A DNA stretch of 20,261 nt from Parasitella parasitica. Lineage: Eukaryota > Mucoromycota > Mucoromycetes > Mucorales > Mucoraceae. The position numbers and the translations under genes are program-made. Of this stretch, positions 1-7,919 are shown piece after piece. Numbering within the stretch: the first letter of the stretch is position 1; each line of letters begins with the position of its first letter. A model generated the notes under the pieces. That model made no database searches, was not told where the DNA came from, and saw nothing but the letters and a program-made list of their open reading frames with translations. The stretch lies in the NCBI GenBank assembly GCA_025201805.1, contig MU619432.1, positions 13,909 to 34,169 on the forward strand. The letters run 5' to 3'.

Positions 1-420
1 ATAATCAAAGATCGAGATGGAATCATAATTTCACAAATAGAGTAAATCCAGCAGAAAAGCCACTGATATACAGTATATACAGCGCCTTCATAGTCGTCGA
101 AATCATTCGGTTGTTGCGGTTAAGCAGGAAATATGAGAAGCATAGGAGAAGCTCTTGGTCGATGGATAGCCTGTTTCGAGGACGAAGAGTCGGCGGCGGG
201 AATCAGAGGAAAGAACGACATCAGAGGGTGGATACATGGAATGGAGGAATGAAAATTGGGGTATATATGCTTGGAGATACGTCTGTATGCTTTATTCACT
301 GTAGAAGTGATAGTAATCAAGCCATGGTTGCTAAATGAACGGAGGTTGTGTCCATATGAATAAACATTTCTCTTTACTAGCTCATTCCTTTAAAAACAGC
401 TTTATTTTAGACAGTTTTAC
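1..420. repeat. Left arm of a large inverted duplication
   Basis: This arm is the reverse complement of 2243-2657. Bases 1-354 match without a mismatch, position 355 is the first difference, and identity continues to about 376. It then decays through small indels and ends near 420 (shared gacagttttac). The repeat may continue left of the window, since it is still identical at base 1. One frame (3-338, plus) stays open for 111 codons from the window edge and contains a hydrophobic stretch followed by many Arg/Lys, but other frames also look partly open and no family is recognised. Whether the arm codes for anything is undecided. Confidence 0.93.
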
Positions 421-790
421 AGTATTTTTATAAACTACCAGAGGATACTTTGATACAAAAACTGCAACTTGTTATACAAACATCTGCCAGCCATTCCCAA
501 AGGTATAAATTAGTCTCCAACCCTCATGGCAAAAATGTGAACCCGTGTTGGATACTGGTTTGGTGAAATAGTTGCAAAGGTAAGTGCTAGTGTTTCCTTC
601 TTTTAAGTGCTAAATTTTTATTTTTTCTTCTTCTTTATTGCTTTTTTCTCTTTCCTCTTGACTCTCGACAGGACTTAGCGAAGTGTTCCGGGCAATCCAA
701 AGTATTTTTAATTTTTGCTTTCATCATTTCGGGTGGGAAAATAAGGGAATGCCGTTTTTTTTTTTGTTTTTTTTATTTCGTAGTCGTTAC

Positions 791-850
791 CTATGAGCGT
801 AAATCGCCCAGGGAGTGTCGTCTTCTTGGAACGTAGATCCGTGGTAATTG
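791..850. repeat. 60-bp direct repeat, copy 1
   Basis: Starts ctatgagcgtaaatcgccca and matches 884-943 over 60 bp with one difference (T845 against C938). The unit is less AT-rich than its surroundings. Start-to-start distance is 93 bp. I do not recognise it as a known RNA; no D box or clear hairpin was found. Confidence 0.95.
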
Positions 851-883
851 GCTAGTTATTATCTTTTTCATTGAAGCCTTTGT

Positions 884-943
884 CTATGAGCGTAAATCGC
901 CCAGGGAGTGTCGTCTTCTTGGAACGTAGATCCGTGGCAATTG
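884..943. repeat. 60-bp direct repeat, copy 2
   Basis: Second copy of the 60-bp unit at 791-850, with a single substitution. The 33 bp between the copies is ordinary AT-rich sequence. The flanks of the two copies are not similar, so the duplication is confined to the unit itself. Confidence 0.95.
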
Positions 944-2242
944 AACAGATGTTTAAGATGATGGCTTTTTTTTTGGGAGTAGAATAATCTCCACCTTCAC
1001 GTGGTTACTCCTGTTAGTAGAAGTGGTTTGCTTTGAAGCCAAGAGAGATTACTTTGTATTAAGAATTGAAAAATAAAGCTTTTGTATTTAATGCTAAAAC
1101 GAAGTTTGCCAAAGCTAAACATAATTTAACGTGAGTTGACCTAAAAAACAAGTAATATAGGCCAGTAGTCAGAAGAAATTGAGTTATCTTGGCCCTAAAA
1201 AAGTGGATTCCACATAAAAAGCACCGTATAAACAATGTAATAACGAAGATAAAACATTATTATGGATATGTCTTTGAAACAAAAACCAGTTTAAGCAAGA
1301 ATAAAGATGATTTTTGATAGAGTAATCATATTGAGCTTTCATACACTTTAGATTCGGTTATAATTCATAATTGGATAAAATATAAAGTGTATCAAGAATG
1401 AAGATGCTCTCATCTTGACAGTCTTTTCTAAAAACATACAACACTGTTTTTTTGATTCATGATCAAAGGTATTTGCATTAGTTTATAAAAAATGGAATGG
1501 CAATGAAAAATTTGATTGAACTAAAAAGTTTGAACGCACTAAGAAATTCTTTATTTTAACAAGGGTCATTCGGGAAATAAAGTGTTTTTTAAAAAAAAAA
1601 TGCGATAAGGCCTTAGTTGTTAGATTATGTTTGCATAGTAGTTTTTTTTTTTTTTTTTTTGAAGGCAAAAGGCTCACGGATTTTCTTTCTTGATAACACG
1701 CATTGTTGTTCAGAATGAAAAGATCATACTTTTTGAGTTTCTTGTAAAGAGGATCTTTATTGACCATTAGAAAGAAACGTGGTCATTTGTGTAATGTTCT
1801 TTTTCTCGTCTTCCCTTCTATTATTTCTTTTTCGTTGTACCTTTTTAAAGTTAAATTTCTTGTATATAACCTAGAATTAGATTATCACTCAACAGAAATC
1901 ATCACTCGCTAGAATTACTTTGCAAAATGTCTTGCCCTGATCAATTTGAAGATTATGCGAAAATATAAAAAAAATCGATATTATTTCATTGATAAAAAAT
2001 AGAAGAGTATTTATATTAATTTAAAGAGCTGCGGTAAAGAATATTCTAGTTGATATTTATAATATTGATTTATAATGATTACTAAGTTATTCCTGTCGTA
2101 ATAAAGTAGTTGCTATTTCTTGATCTATACTCGCCCGTAACTTCTTTACAATGCGCAAAATGAACAAAAAAAAAAATTGCATCCGCTAAATTAAAGTGAA
2201 AAACCAATATGTTTTATTTTTAATAAAATTTCTCATTTAACC

Positions 2243-2657
2243 GTAAAACTGTCTAGAATAAAGTTTTTTTGGGGAATGTGCTAAAGAGAAATGTTTATTC
2301 ATCTGGACACAACCTCCGTTCATTTAGCAACCATGGCTTGATTACTATCACTTCTACAGTGAATAAAGCATACAGACGTATCTCCAAGCATATATACCCC
2401 AATTTTCATTCCTCCATTCCATGTATCCACCCTCTGATGTCGTTCTTTCCTCTGATTCCCGCCGCCGACTCTTCGTCCTCGAAACAGGCTATCCATCGAC
2501 CAAGAGCTTCTCCTATGCTTCTCATATTTCCTGCTTAACCGCAACAACCGAATGATTTCGACGACTATGAAGGCGCTGTATATACTGTATATCAGTGGCT
2601 TTTCTGCTGGATTTACTCTATTTGTGAAATTATGATTCCATCTCGATCTTTGATTAT
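2243..2657. repeat. Right arm of the large inverted duplication
   Basis: Reverse complement of 1-420 (position n pairs with 2658-n over the identical part). The inner edge is diverged and the outer part is identical up to the last base that can be compared (2657 pairs with base 1), so the true outer boundary cannot be set. Such a structure fits a foldback/long-TIR transposon with its outer ends off the window, or an inverted segmental duplication kept identical by gene conversion. No target-site duplication can be checked. Confidence 0.93.
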
Positions 2658-3165
2658 ATTGTTGGCATAGTTTGACATGTTAAATGATGTCTCGGTTGGA
2701 CGTATTACACAATAAACTTCAAACCGTATTCGCTGTAAAAGCCACGAGAACATATATGAGACATCAGTGTAACTTGTATTGCGTGTTGCTAGCATTCCAC
2801 CAGCAGACTTTCCTCTTGTGTTCGGGTGCTCAAGCTTCCTGTTGCGGTGGCTGTGAATGAATGCTTTTTTTTAGGTTGGTCGGCGTAATGCTTATTGGGT
2901 TTGGGGAATCGGAAGTAGTGGCTCAACGACATCGCAACTTTATACGTTTGCTTGCTGCAAGGGCAAAATAAGGGAGAGCAGCATCCTTTCATCTAGAGGA
3001 TAAGGTGAAAGTGTGTGCTAATTTGAGCTGTTGGTATTATCAAAAACAAAGCATATACGGCTATGTATGTGTGTGCGTATTAAAATCGGTGTGTTTGCGA
3101 TGTGCATTGTTTTGCATACTCATGCAAATACACGAAAATTAGAAAACAAGAAAAGAAGAAACAAA
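2658..3165. other. Intergenic, no supported gene
   Basis: Flank of the right inverted arm. Two overlapping minus-strand frames of 60 and 67 codons (2613-2795 and 2789-2992) are open, but neither shows a recognisable motif. I see no tRNA, and no clear promoter apart from A-rich leader sequence just before 3166. Confidence 0.4.
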
Positions 3166-3303
3166 ATGGTTCAGAACAAGGAGACAAATCTTTGTGAACG
3201 TTGTCAAGATACCCATTTTGTTGGGTGGGATAGTTATTTTTACTGTTGGCACTGCATGGCGTTTGGCAAAAAAACAAAATTTTACGTTTTTTTTCCCATC
3301 TAA
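3166..3303 (+). CDS. Possible 45-aa CxxC/CxxC zinc-ribbon microprotein
   Basis: A short frame opened by an ATG in excellent context (aaacaaaATGGtt) after an A-rich leader. It encodes 45 residues with the pattern C10-x2-C13-x13-C27-x2-C30, the spacing of a small zinc ribbon, with Trp, Tyr and His between and near the pairs. The tail after C30 is Lys/Phe-rich. The upstream part of the same open frame (from 3031) lacks such features, so 3166 is the preferred start. I recognise no family. It could also be an exon of a larger spliced gene or a chance frame; only the Cys pattern and start context support it. Confidence 0.35.
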   Translation: MVQNKETNLCERCQDTHFVGWDSYFYCWHCMAFGKKTKFYVFFPI

Positions 3304-3441
3304 TCATAGGATTTGCATGATCAAAAATACAAATATAAACAACATTATATAAGGCGTGATTGGATATTGAAACTGTGATGAACATACTATTTGAGCAGTT
3401 GTACAAAAAGAAAATAAGGGATGGGGGTTTATAAGCCTTGG

Positions 3442-3449
3442 TATAAAAA
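3442..3449 (+). promoter_or_regulatory. TATA-like box for the CBM48 gene
   Basis: TATAAAAA about 200 bp before the chosen ATG at 3649, followed by a long pyrimidine-rich leader. Its position also suggests that the upstream ATG at 3421 is not transcribed. Confidence 0.4.
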
Positions 3450-3648
3450 CGACAAAATTACCCTTCTTTTTTTTTTTTCGTCTTATTTTGCCCTTATCTT
3501 TTCCATTGTCATCACCCATCATCATCACTGTACAATTTTTTTTAGGGGTTCGGCCACAAATAAAAATAGAAATTATAGCATCATGATCTCGTCTACTTTT
3601 CTTTCATTTTCATTTCGTTTTTTTCTCTTACAAATTCTAAGATTCACA

Positions 3649-4627
3649 ATGCGCGATTGGCTGGCACTCCCAATAAATGCAAATGCTGGTGGTAGCTCTG
3701 CAAAAAACATTGGCGATAGCAATGACGAGGCTATCGTAAACGACCAAGACGACTATCGCTGTGATAGCATTCATAAAAACATATCTGCCCAGGCCAAGAA
3801 TAAGGGTCAAGGCGATGAACTGCCAACTTGGTTATCCATTTTAAAGTTATTTGGCATTACATACAATATCCAAAAGAAACCATCACGCAGCTCATCAGCA
3901 TCGTATTCTTCCATCAAAAAACCAAGAGAGGTTGCACCAAAGCCTGACATTATACAAGAACTAGAAACTGACGTCCGTGAGGATGAGATTATGGCAAGCG
4001 ATTTCGAACAGCACAACGATGACCAAGAAGATGCGGTATATTTACAACGCTCGATGTCTTCAAGCAGCCTCGCTTCCTCAACTGATACTGACAACTCAAC
4101 GCCCGCTTCATCTGAAATCATTAAATCTTCATCTACATCATCAAAATACTATCATGCAATGGCCATGAGCCAGACTAGCGGTGTCAAGGTATATAAATGC
4201 ATATTCTTCTCACCAAATGCCGGGTATTAACCCTCTTGTGTGTAGATTTGCTGGAACCACGGCGGCAAAAGGGTACAGGTTACTGGCGAATTTGATAACT
4301 GGACGGGTAAGCTAGCCTATTGCTGTATGTGTATGACATTCGCTTGTACTCACATGATTAATTATTGCAGCGTCGGTTGAACTGGTCCAAGATGCCGACA
4401 AGCCCAATTGCTACCTTGCTGAAATTCCAATGGATCTGAGCAAAGATATCGAATTCAAGTTTATTGTAGATGGAGAATGGCGCTATGCTAATGACTTACC
4501 ACATCGAACGGATTGGCGTAAGTGTATTTAGTAATCGTTAATTGCTTGTAACTTATTTAGTTCATTATTAGGAGGCAATATCAACAATGTTGTATACAAA
4601 AAGGAGAATCTGACTGCCACAAACTAG
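3649..4627 (+). CDS. CBM48 (AMPK-beta-type glycogen-binding) domain protein
   Basis: Four exons: 3649-4188, 4246-4306, 4371-4517, 4572-4627; introns of 57, 64 and 54 nt, all GT-AG, giving 267 aa. Residues 1-180 are Ser/Asp-rich and probably disordered. Residues 181-259 form a CBM48/AMPK1_CBM fold: W183, the GEFDNW motif ending at W199, EFKF with K230, VDGEW with W237, and GNINNV near 251-256. These match the four positions used for sugar binding in AMPK beta (W100, K126, W133, N150 in the mammalian protein). There is no C-terminal AMPK-beta interaction domain, so this is closer in layout to the yeast Mdg1/Crp1 kind than to Sip/Gal83 subunits. The start at 3649 (tcacaATG) avoids a low-complexity extension from 3421. 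Carbohydrate binding is inferred from family; the cellular role is unknown. Confidence 0.85.
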
Positions 4628-4651
4628 TTGTATGATTTTATTGTTTCTATT

Positions 4652-5278
4652 TTAATAAACTCCTGTGGCGTATAGCACAACAAACACTAAAATCAAAATA
4701 ACTATAATGGAACTGAATCCTATTGACATGACTCGGTTAAGTTTTTGCCATCTTTCTGCCATTTTACCACCTTTTTCTCGGACATGTTTAGGCCAGAATG
4801 ACCCAATCCACCAAAAGGGAGGAAATATAAACCCAAATAGAAACAGCAACCCGCATATGGAATAGAATCCATCCTGGTCATTTTTAGTTACCCACCACAC
4901 GTTTCGCTCGCTTTGCTCATCATCTTGCAAACGTGACAATGGTACTACTACTGTTTCTCCTAGCTGCTGTTGAGGGGCTATCGATTTTTCAACATCTTTG
5001 TCATTAATTGGTATGCTAGAAGAATTTCTAAGCGTTGTTGCCTCGGACAATCTATTTTTCAATAACTTTGCATCATTTACTGTGAATTGCCGATCTATAT
5101 AATTTTCAAATCGTTCGTCATCCGGTGCTTGATGAACTACGATAGCGGAAGGCGGTAAATTTGATACCTGTGGTTTACTACTACTCTCTGCTGACGGTGA
5201 TATGAACTGTTTTGTTAATTGCAATGATACGTCTGGTACGTTATCAGGCTTATTCATGTTATTATTGCTGTTATACAT
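4652..5278 (-). CDS. Fungal two-span membrane protein with FGFIFPPFWWIGSFWP motif
   Basis: A single-exon gene of 208 aa. The first 130 residues are polar and Ser/Gln/Asp-rich. Residues 138-160 form a hydrophobic segment carrying an aromatic FGFIFPPFWWIGSFWP motif. A basic loop (163-182, many Lys/Arg) follows, then a second span at about 184-204 near the C-terminus. The motif recalls poorly characterised fungal membrane proteins, but I cannot name the gene. The frame is open further upstream to 5407, but a TATA box at 5348-5357 and the 3' end of the preceding MZM1 gene lie in that extension, so 5278 (or the in-frame ATG at 5257) is the likely start. It converges on the CBM48 gene with 24 bp between stop codons. 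Confidence 0.75.
   Translation of the reverse strand: MYNSNNNMNKPDNVPDVSLQLTKQFISPSAESSSKPQVSNLPPSAIVVHQAPDDERFENYIDRQFTVNDAKLLKNRLSEATTLRNSSSIPINDKDVEKSIAPQQQLGETVVVPLSRLQDDEQSERNVWWVTKNDQDGFYSICGLLFLFGFIFPPFWWIGSFWPKHVREKGGKMAERWQKLNRVMSIGFSSIIVILILVFVVLYATGVY
4654..4659 (+). terminator. Poly(A) signal for the CBM48 gene
   Basis: AATAAA 27 bp after the CBM48 stop. It overlaps the stop codon (4652-4654) and last codons of the opposing membrane-protein gene, so the plus-strand transcript probably runs into the minus-strand CDS. Confidence 0.6.
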
Positions 5279-5347
5279 CTGTTTTATATAATGTGACAAA
5301 GGATAGGAAAACAGAAAAAGAGGAAGCAAGAGACGCTTTGTTATTAT

Positions 5348-5357
5348 CTTATATATA
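5348..5357 (-). promoter_or_regulatory. TATA box of the two-span membrane gene
   Basis: TATATATAAG on the minus strand, 69 bp before the ATG at 5278 and only about 55 bp after the MZM1 stop. It is the main argument for choosing the shorter protein start. Confidence 0.55.
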
Positions 5358-5408
5358 GCCCAAGAAAAAAAAAGGCAGTTGTTGTTATTGCCGTGTATCA
5401 CAATCAAC

Positions 5409-5414
5409 TTTATT
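5409..5414 (-). terminator. Poly(A) signal overlapping the MZM1 stop
   Basis: AATAAA on the minus strand whose first base is shared with the TAA stop (5414-5416) of the MZM1 gene. The 3' untranslated region would be very short. Confidence 0.5.
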
Positions 5415-6084
5415 TAATGGTTTCCACCACAACATCCTCCAGTATGCTTGTGTGCTCTCTCTTTACGGTTGATGTTTTTCGTATTTTTGATGGTATCATT
5501 ATCGCCTAGTTCAGTATCTTCTGTGATTCTTAATTCTGATTAAGTTGCTCGTTAGTTGATGAATGGTGTGGCTACATCAAAGTAGTCCTTACTAAATGTG
5601 TTATTTCCTTGTGGTACACCTTGGATAACATTCTTTCTTAATAGAGTTTCTACTTGTCCAGCTAATTGTAATTTCTATAATGACAGCTTTCAGTATCCCT
5701 TGACCCCTTCTTCCTCCATTTCATTTAAAAAAAAATTTTTTTTTACCTCTTCAAGGATATCTGTATTTGTTTCATCTTTAGATTGCATAAATCTAGAATA
5801 TGTTTCTTTTCTAGCAGCTAATATTTACGAAATGAAATCAGTATACATCAAGCTAGATCATCACCCCCTTCTTCCCCTTTAAATTACATTGAATCATCCC
5901 CACTCACATACCTGCAACTGATTTCAAATCAGCTTTTTGTCATCCAAAAAGTAAACATCAATGTCAAATAGTAATTGTCTTGAATCCAAAAAAAAAAAAA
6001 CTTACTAGCAAAAACCTGCTTTTGTGTTTTGAGCAAGTGTCTGTACGCTTGAATTACTGCTTGTTTTGAAGGTGACATGGACAT
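5414..6084 (-). CDS. MZM1: MZM1/LYRM7, LYR-motif assembly factor for complex III
   Basis: Five exons on the minus strand: 6084-6006, 5932-5912 (21 nt), 5817-5747, 5674-5593 and 5535-5414, with GT-AG introns of 73, 94, 72 and 57 nt. The summed exon length is 375 nt, giving 124 aa. The N-terminus has the LYR-type motif (AYRHLLKT, residues 13-20), then VFATD and AAARKETYSRF (23-43), VETLLRKNVIQG (65-76) and NTFKL near 82-86, which closely follow LYRM7/Mzm1 proteins of about the same length. The family works in the mitochondrial matrix as a chaperone for the Rieske iron-sulfur protein before its insertion into the bc1 complex; yeast Mzm1 is also tied to matrix zinc. The C-terminus HKHTGGCCGGNH looks able to bind metal, which is inference. 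The start ATG has context caaagATGTC. Its 3' end lies 135 bp before the next gene. Confidence 0.9.
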
Positions 6085-6626
6085 CTTTGTAGCTTAATTA
6101 TGTTGCAAGGAGAAGAAATGCAACTCTTTGGCCAGGTTCGATGCCCTGGTTTGTCGTCCATGTGACCGTTCAAATGCTGAAATGGTTGCTTAGACCCTAA
6201 GACCACTGTTTGTGGATCAAAAAACTAGCATTACCCTAAAGCAACTGGTTTCCTGCTATTACACCTCTGCAATCTAATTATTGCGATTATCTGTAAAAGT
6301 AAACTTTAGAGGAAAATGAGTGTCTATATTACATATGGTATGAATTCCTGCACCTCATTCCATTACTGATACATGTTGGTATTGCTTTTTACATTCACCA
6401 TCATTGTTATGATCAGATCTGTAAAATGATGATAGTCTCTCAATAAATCTGTTTTGTTAGACGAGCTCCAAGTTTAAAATTGCGCATATTTAAACAAGAG
6501 GTTGTTATGAAAACTTCTTCCTTCGGCCTATTGATACTGAAGCCATTCGCTTTGAAATTCTGGGCAAAAACTAATTTATGTTATTTATTAGTAATAGCAA
6601 GTTCATTTATTGCACAGCTTATATGA
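6085..6626. other. Intergenic: RTA1 3' flank and MZM1 promoter
   Basis: 540 bp between two minus-strand genes. No coding frame or RNA gene is supported. A ggttcgatgcc stretch near 6135 resembles a tRNA B box, but the surrounding stem does not pair. A possible C box (ATGATGA near 6427) has no matching terminal stem. Confidence 0.5.
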
Positions 6627-7610
6627 CTAGATGCGTTGGATTATTTTGTAAATCACGCGAGTAAAAGGCAGAACAGGTATCACCTTCTGAAAAGTGCTAG
6701 GCTTTGATTTGTCGTGTGGTGATTGTTGATGATTTTGTTTATGATTATTCATGTCATGTAAATCGATATATTCGGACACAACTGGATCTTCCTTTGCATT
6801 GTACTCTTTATCAATCGTCTCATTGTGATGTACAAGGTAATTGCCAATAAAGAGCACAAAGTAAAAGATCAGACATAAGGCAATCATTAGCGCGTCAAAA
6901 ACATAATAAGTCCATTCTCGGGTAGCAATTGACCCGCCAGTTCCTACAGCATAATCAGCTATACGGTAAATCAAGCGAACGCAGAGGAAGCCGGTAGTTG
7001 CATAAATAACAGCGAACAGCTTTCTTTTTGGATCTTTACCATAAACATGGATCTGATAGTTATCAGACCTATGAATATAACCAGCACATACAAGGAATAG
7101 AATCAAAGTTGTCAGCTGTACACAAGAGCCAGCAATTGTCAATTGAGTGCCAATCGCCCGAATGTTTGTATTGGACTGTATTCCACCGCCAACACCTTGT
7201 AAAGCGGAAGCAATCATACTGAAATGATAAAATATTTTGGCAAACTTGGGTCCAATGACTATAAATTGCGTTTCTACCTCTGAAATTACAATAACCTCTT
7301 GAATGGTTTTGTAGTTGACAAGAGCTATCACGTTTGCACAAAGAAGCAAAAAGATCGACATGGCAATAAAGAGACTTATTGCAGGGTTATTAGCACATTC
7401 GTAACGCAGAGCATATCCAGCGACCTGTAGCAAGGCTGTCAAGGGTAAAAGCAATAGAAATAACCGACTGTTTTGTGATAAAAACACTCTTATGGATAGC
7501 GCTAGAAACAGGATGCCAAACACAATCATACCAACATATGTCAACGGTAGGTTTGGACTGTAGCCAAAGTATAAGATTGCTACATCCTGGCCATTGGGTA
7601 GTAATTGCAT
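6627..7610 (-). CDS. RTA1-family seven-span membrane protein
   Basis: An intronless gene of 327 aa. Seven hydrophobic segments can be seen at about 22-40, 49-67, 76-98, 125-145, 154-178, 197-216 and 236-258. Family signatures include YFGYSPN near the N-terminus (14-20), GYALRYE (65-71), ALQGVGGG (136-143) and RLIYRIADYAVGTGG (212-226) followed by E232 and YVFDALMIAL (236-245). These are typical of the RTA1/RSB1/RTM1 family (lipid-translocating exporter-like proteins linked to sterol-drug, sphingoid-base or molasses resistance in yeast). The C-terminal 65 residues are hydrophilic with His/Lys/Asp and probably face the cytosol. Substrate cannot be told from sequence. It is transcribed away from RTT109 across a shared 309-bp promoter, and a minus-strand TATATAAA at 7670-7677 lies about 60 bp before the ATG. 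Confidence 0.9.
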   Translation of the reverse strand: MQLLPNGQDVAILYFGYSPNLPLTYVGMIVFGILFLALSIRVFLSQNSRLFLLLLPLTALLQVAGYALRYECANNPAISLFIAMSIFLLLCANVIALVNYKTIQEVIVISEVETQFIVIGPKFAKIFYHFSMIASALQGVGGGIQSNTNIRAIGTQLTIAGSCVQLTTLILFLVCAGYIHRSDNYQIHVYGKDPKRKLFAVIYATTGFLCVRLIYRIADYAVGTGGSIATREWTYYVFDALMIALCLIFYFVLFIGNYLVHHNETIDKEYNAKEDPVVSEYIDLHDMNNHKQNHQQSPHDKSKPSTFQKVIPVLPFTRVIYKIIQRI

Positions 7611-7669
7611 GGGAATTTTGGCTATGCACTACGTAGAGATAAAGAGCATCAAATCAATAGCTGACTTGA

Positions 7670-7677
7670 TTTATATA
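7670..7677 (-). promoter_or_regulatory. TATA box of the RTA1-family gene
   Basis: TATATAAA on the minus strand, 60 bp upstream of the ATG at 7610, inside the divergent RTA1/RTT109 promoter. Confidence 0.5.
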
Positions 7678-7731
7678 CATGCTCTTATAGACCAAGCAGA
7701 TCTTATTCACAGGCTTAATTGTAACGACAGC

Positions 7732-7753
7732 CATGTAGTTCTGGCACTACATG
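7732..7753. promoter_or_regulatory. Inverted repeat in divergent promoter
   Basis: CATGTAGT and ACTACATG (8-bp arms, 6-bp spacer) lie about mid-way between the RTA1-family and RTT109 start codons. The dyad could bind a dimeric regulator acting on both genes. It is only a sequence observation; 8-bp dyads occur by chance in a window this long. Confidence 0.25.
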
Positions 7754-7919
7754 TGCGACATGAACTTCGGTCAATATTATACAAATAGGGATAATTTGGT
7801 AATATTAGTGCTGAGCAGGCACCGTAAAATTTCTTAATATGTGGTGTGTACTATGTTTTTCGCCCCTGCTGTCTTTTGTGTTTTTTGACGTGCATCTGCA
7901 AGATTCTCTGGCTTTCATC

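Larger units (their letters stand above)
421..2242. other. Gene-poor AT-rich spacer between inverted arms
   Basis: About 1.8 kb with no convincing gene. It holds a 60-bp direct repeat (listed separately), a run of 19 T at 1642-1660 and several shorter A/T runs. At 1862-1968 there is a promoter-like arrangement: TATATAA about 60 bp before an ATG at 1927 in good context (gcaaaATGTC). The frame closes after 13 codons and no splice donor follows within it, so it may be a chance match or the stump of a broken gene. Confidence 0.5.

Noticed and set aside
1341-1392. 10-bp inverted repeat (atacacttta / taaagtgtat)
   Set aside because: About one such match is expected by chance in a window of this size and AT content.
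1483-1767. Minus-strand 94-codon frame
   Set aside because: Its length depends on poly-T/A runs (poly-Lys); composition is not gene-like.
3421-3648. Upstream ATG extension of the CBM48 gene
   Set aside because: Low-complexity Phe/Ser/His-rich sequence overlapping a TATA-like box and pyrimidine leader; the ATG at 3649 is more plausible.
5279-5407. N-terminal extension of the two-span membrane protein
   Set aside because: It crosses that gene's own TATA box and reaches the 3' end of MZM1.
5598-5882. Plus-strand 94-codon frame
   Set aside because: It is the complement of MZM1 exons 3 and 4 and their introns.
6128-6155. tRNA-like B box (ggttcgatgcc)
   Set aside because: With a seven-base loop the flanking 5-bp stem does not pair, and no acceptor, D or anticodon arm can be built.
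6426-6540. C/D snoRNA (ATGATGA then CTGA)
   Set aside because: No terminal stem pairs the two boxes and the spacing is long.
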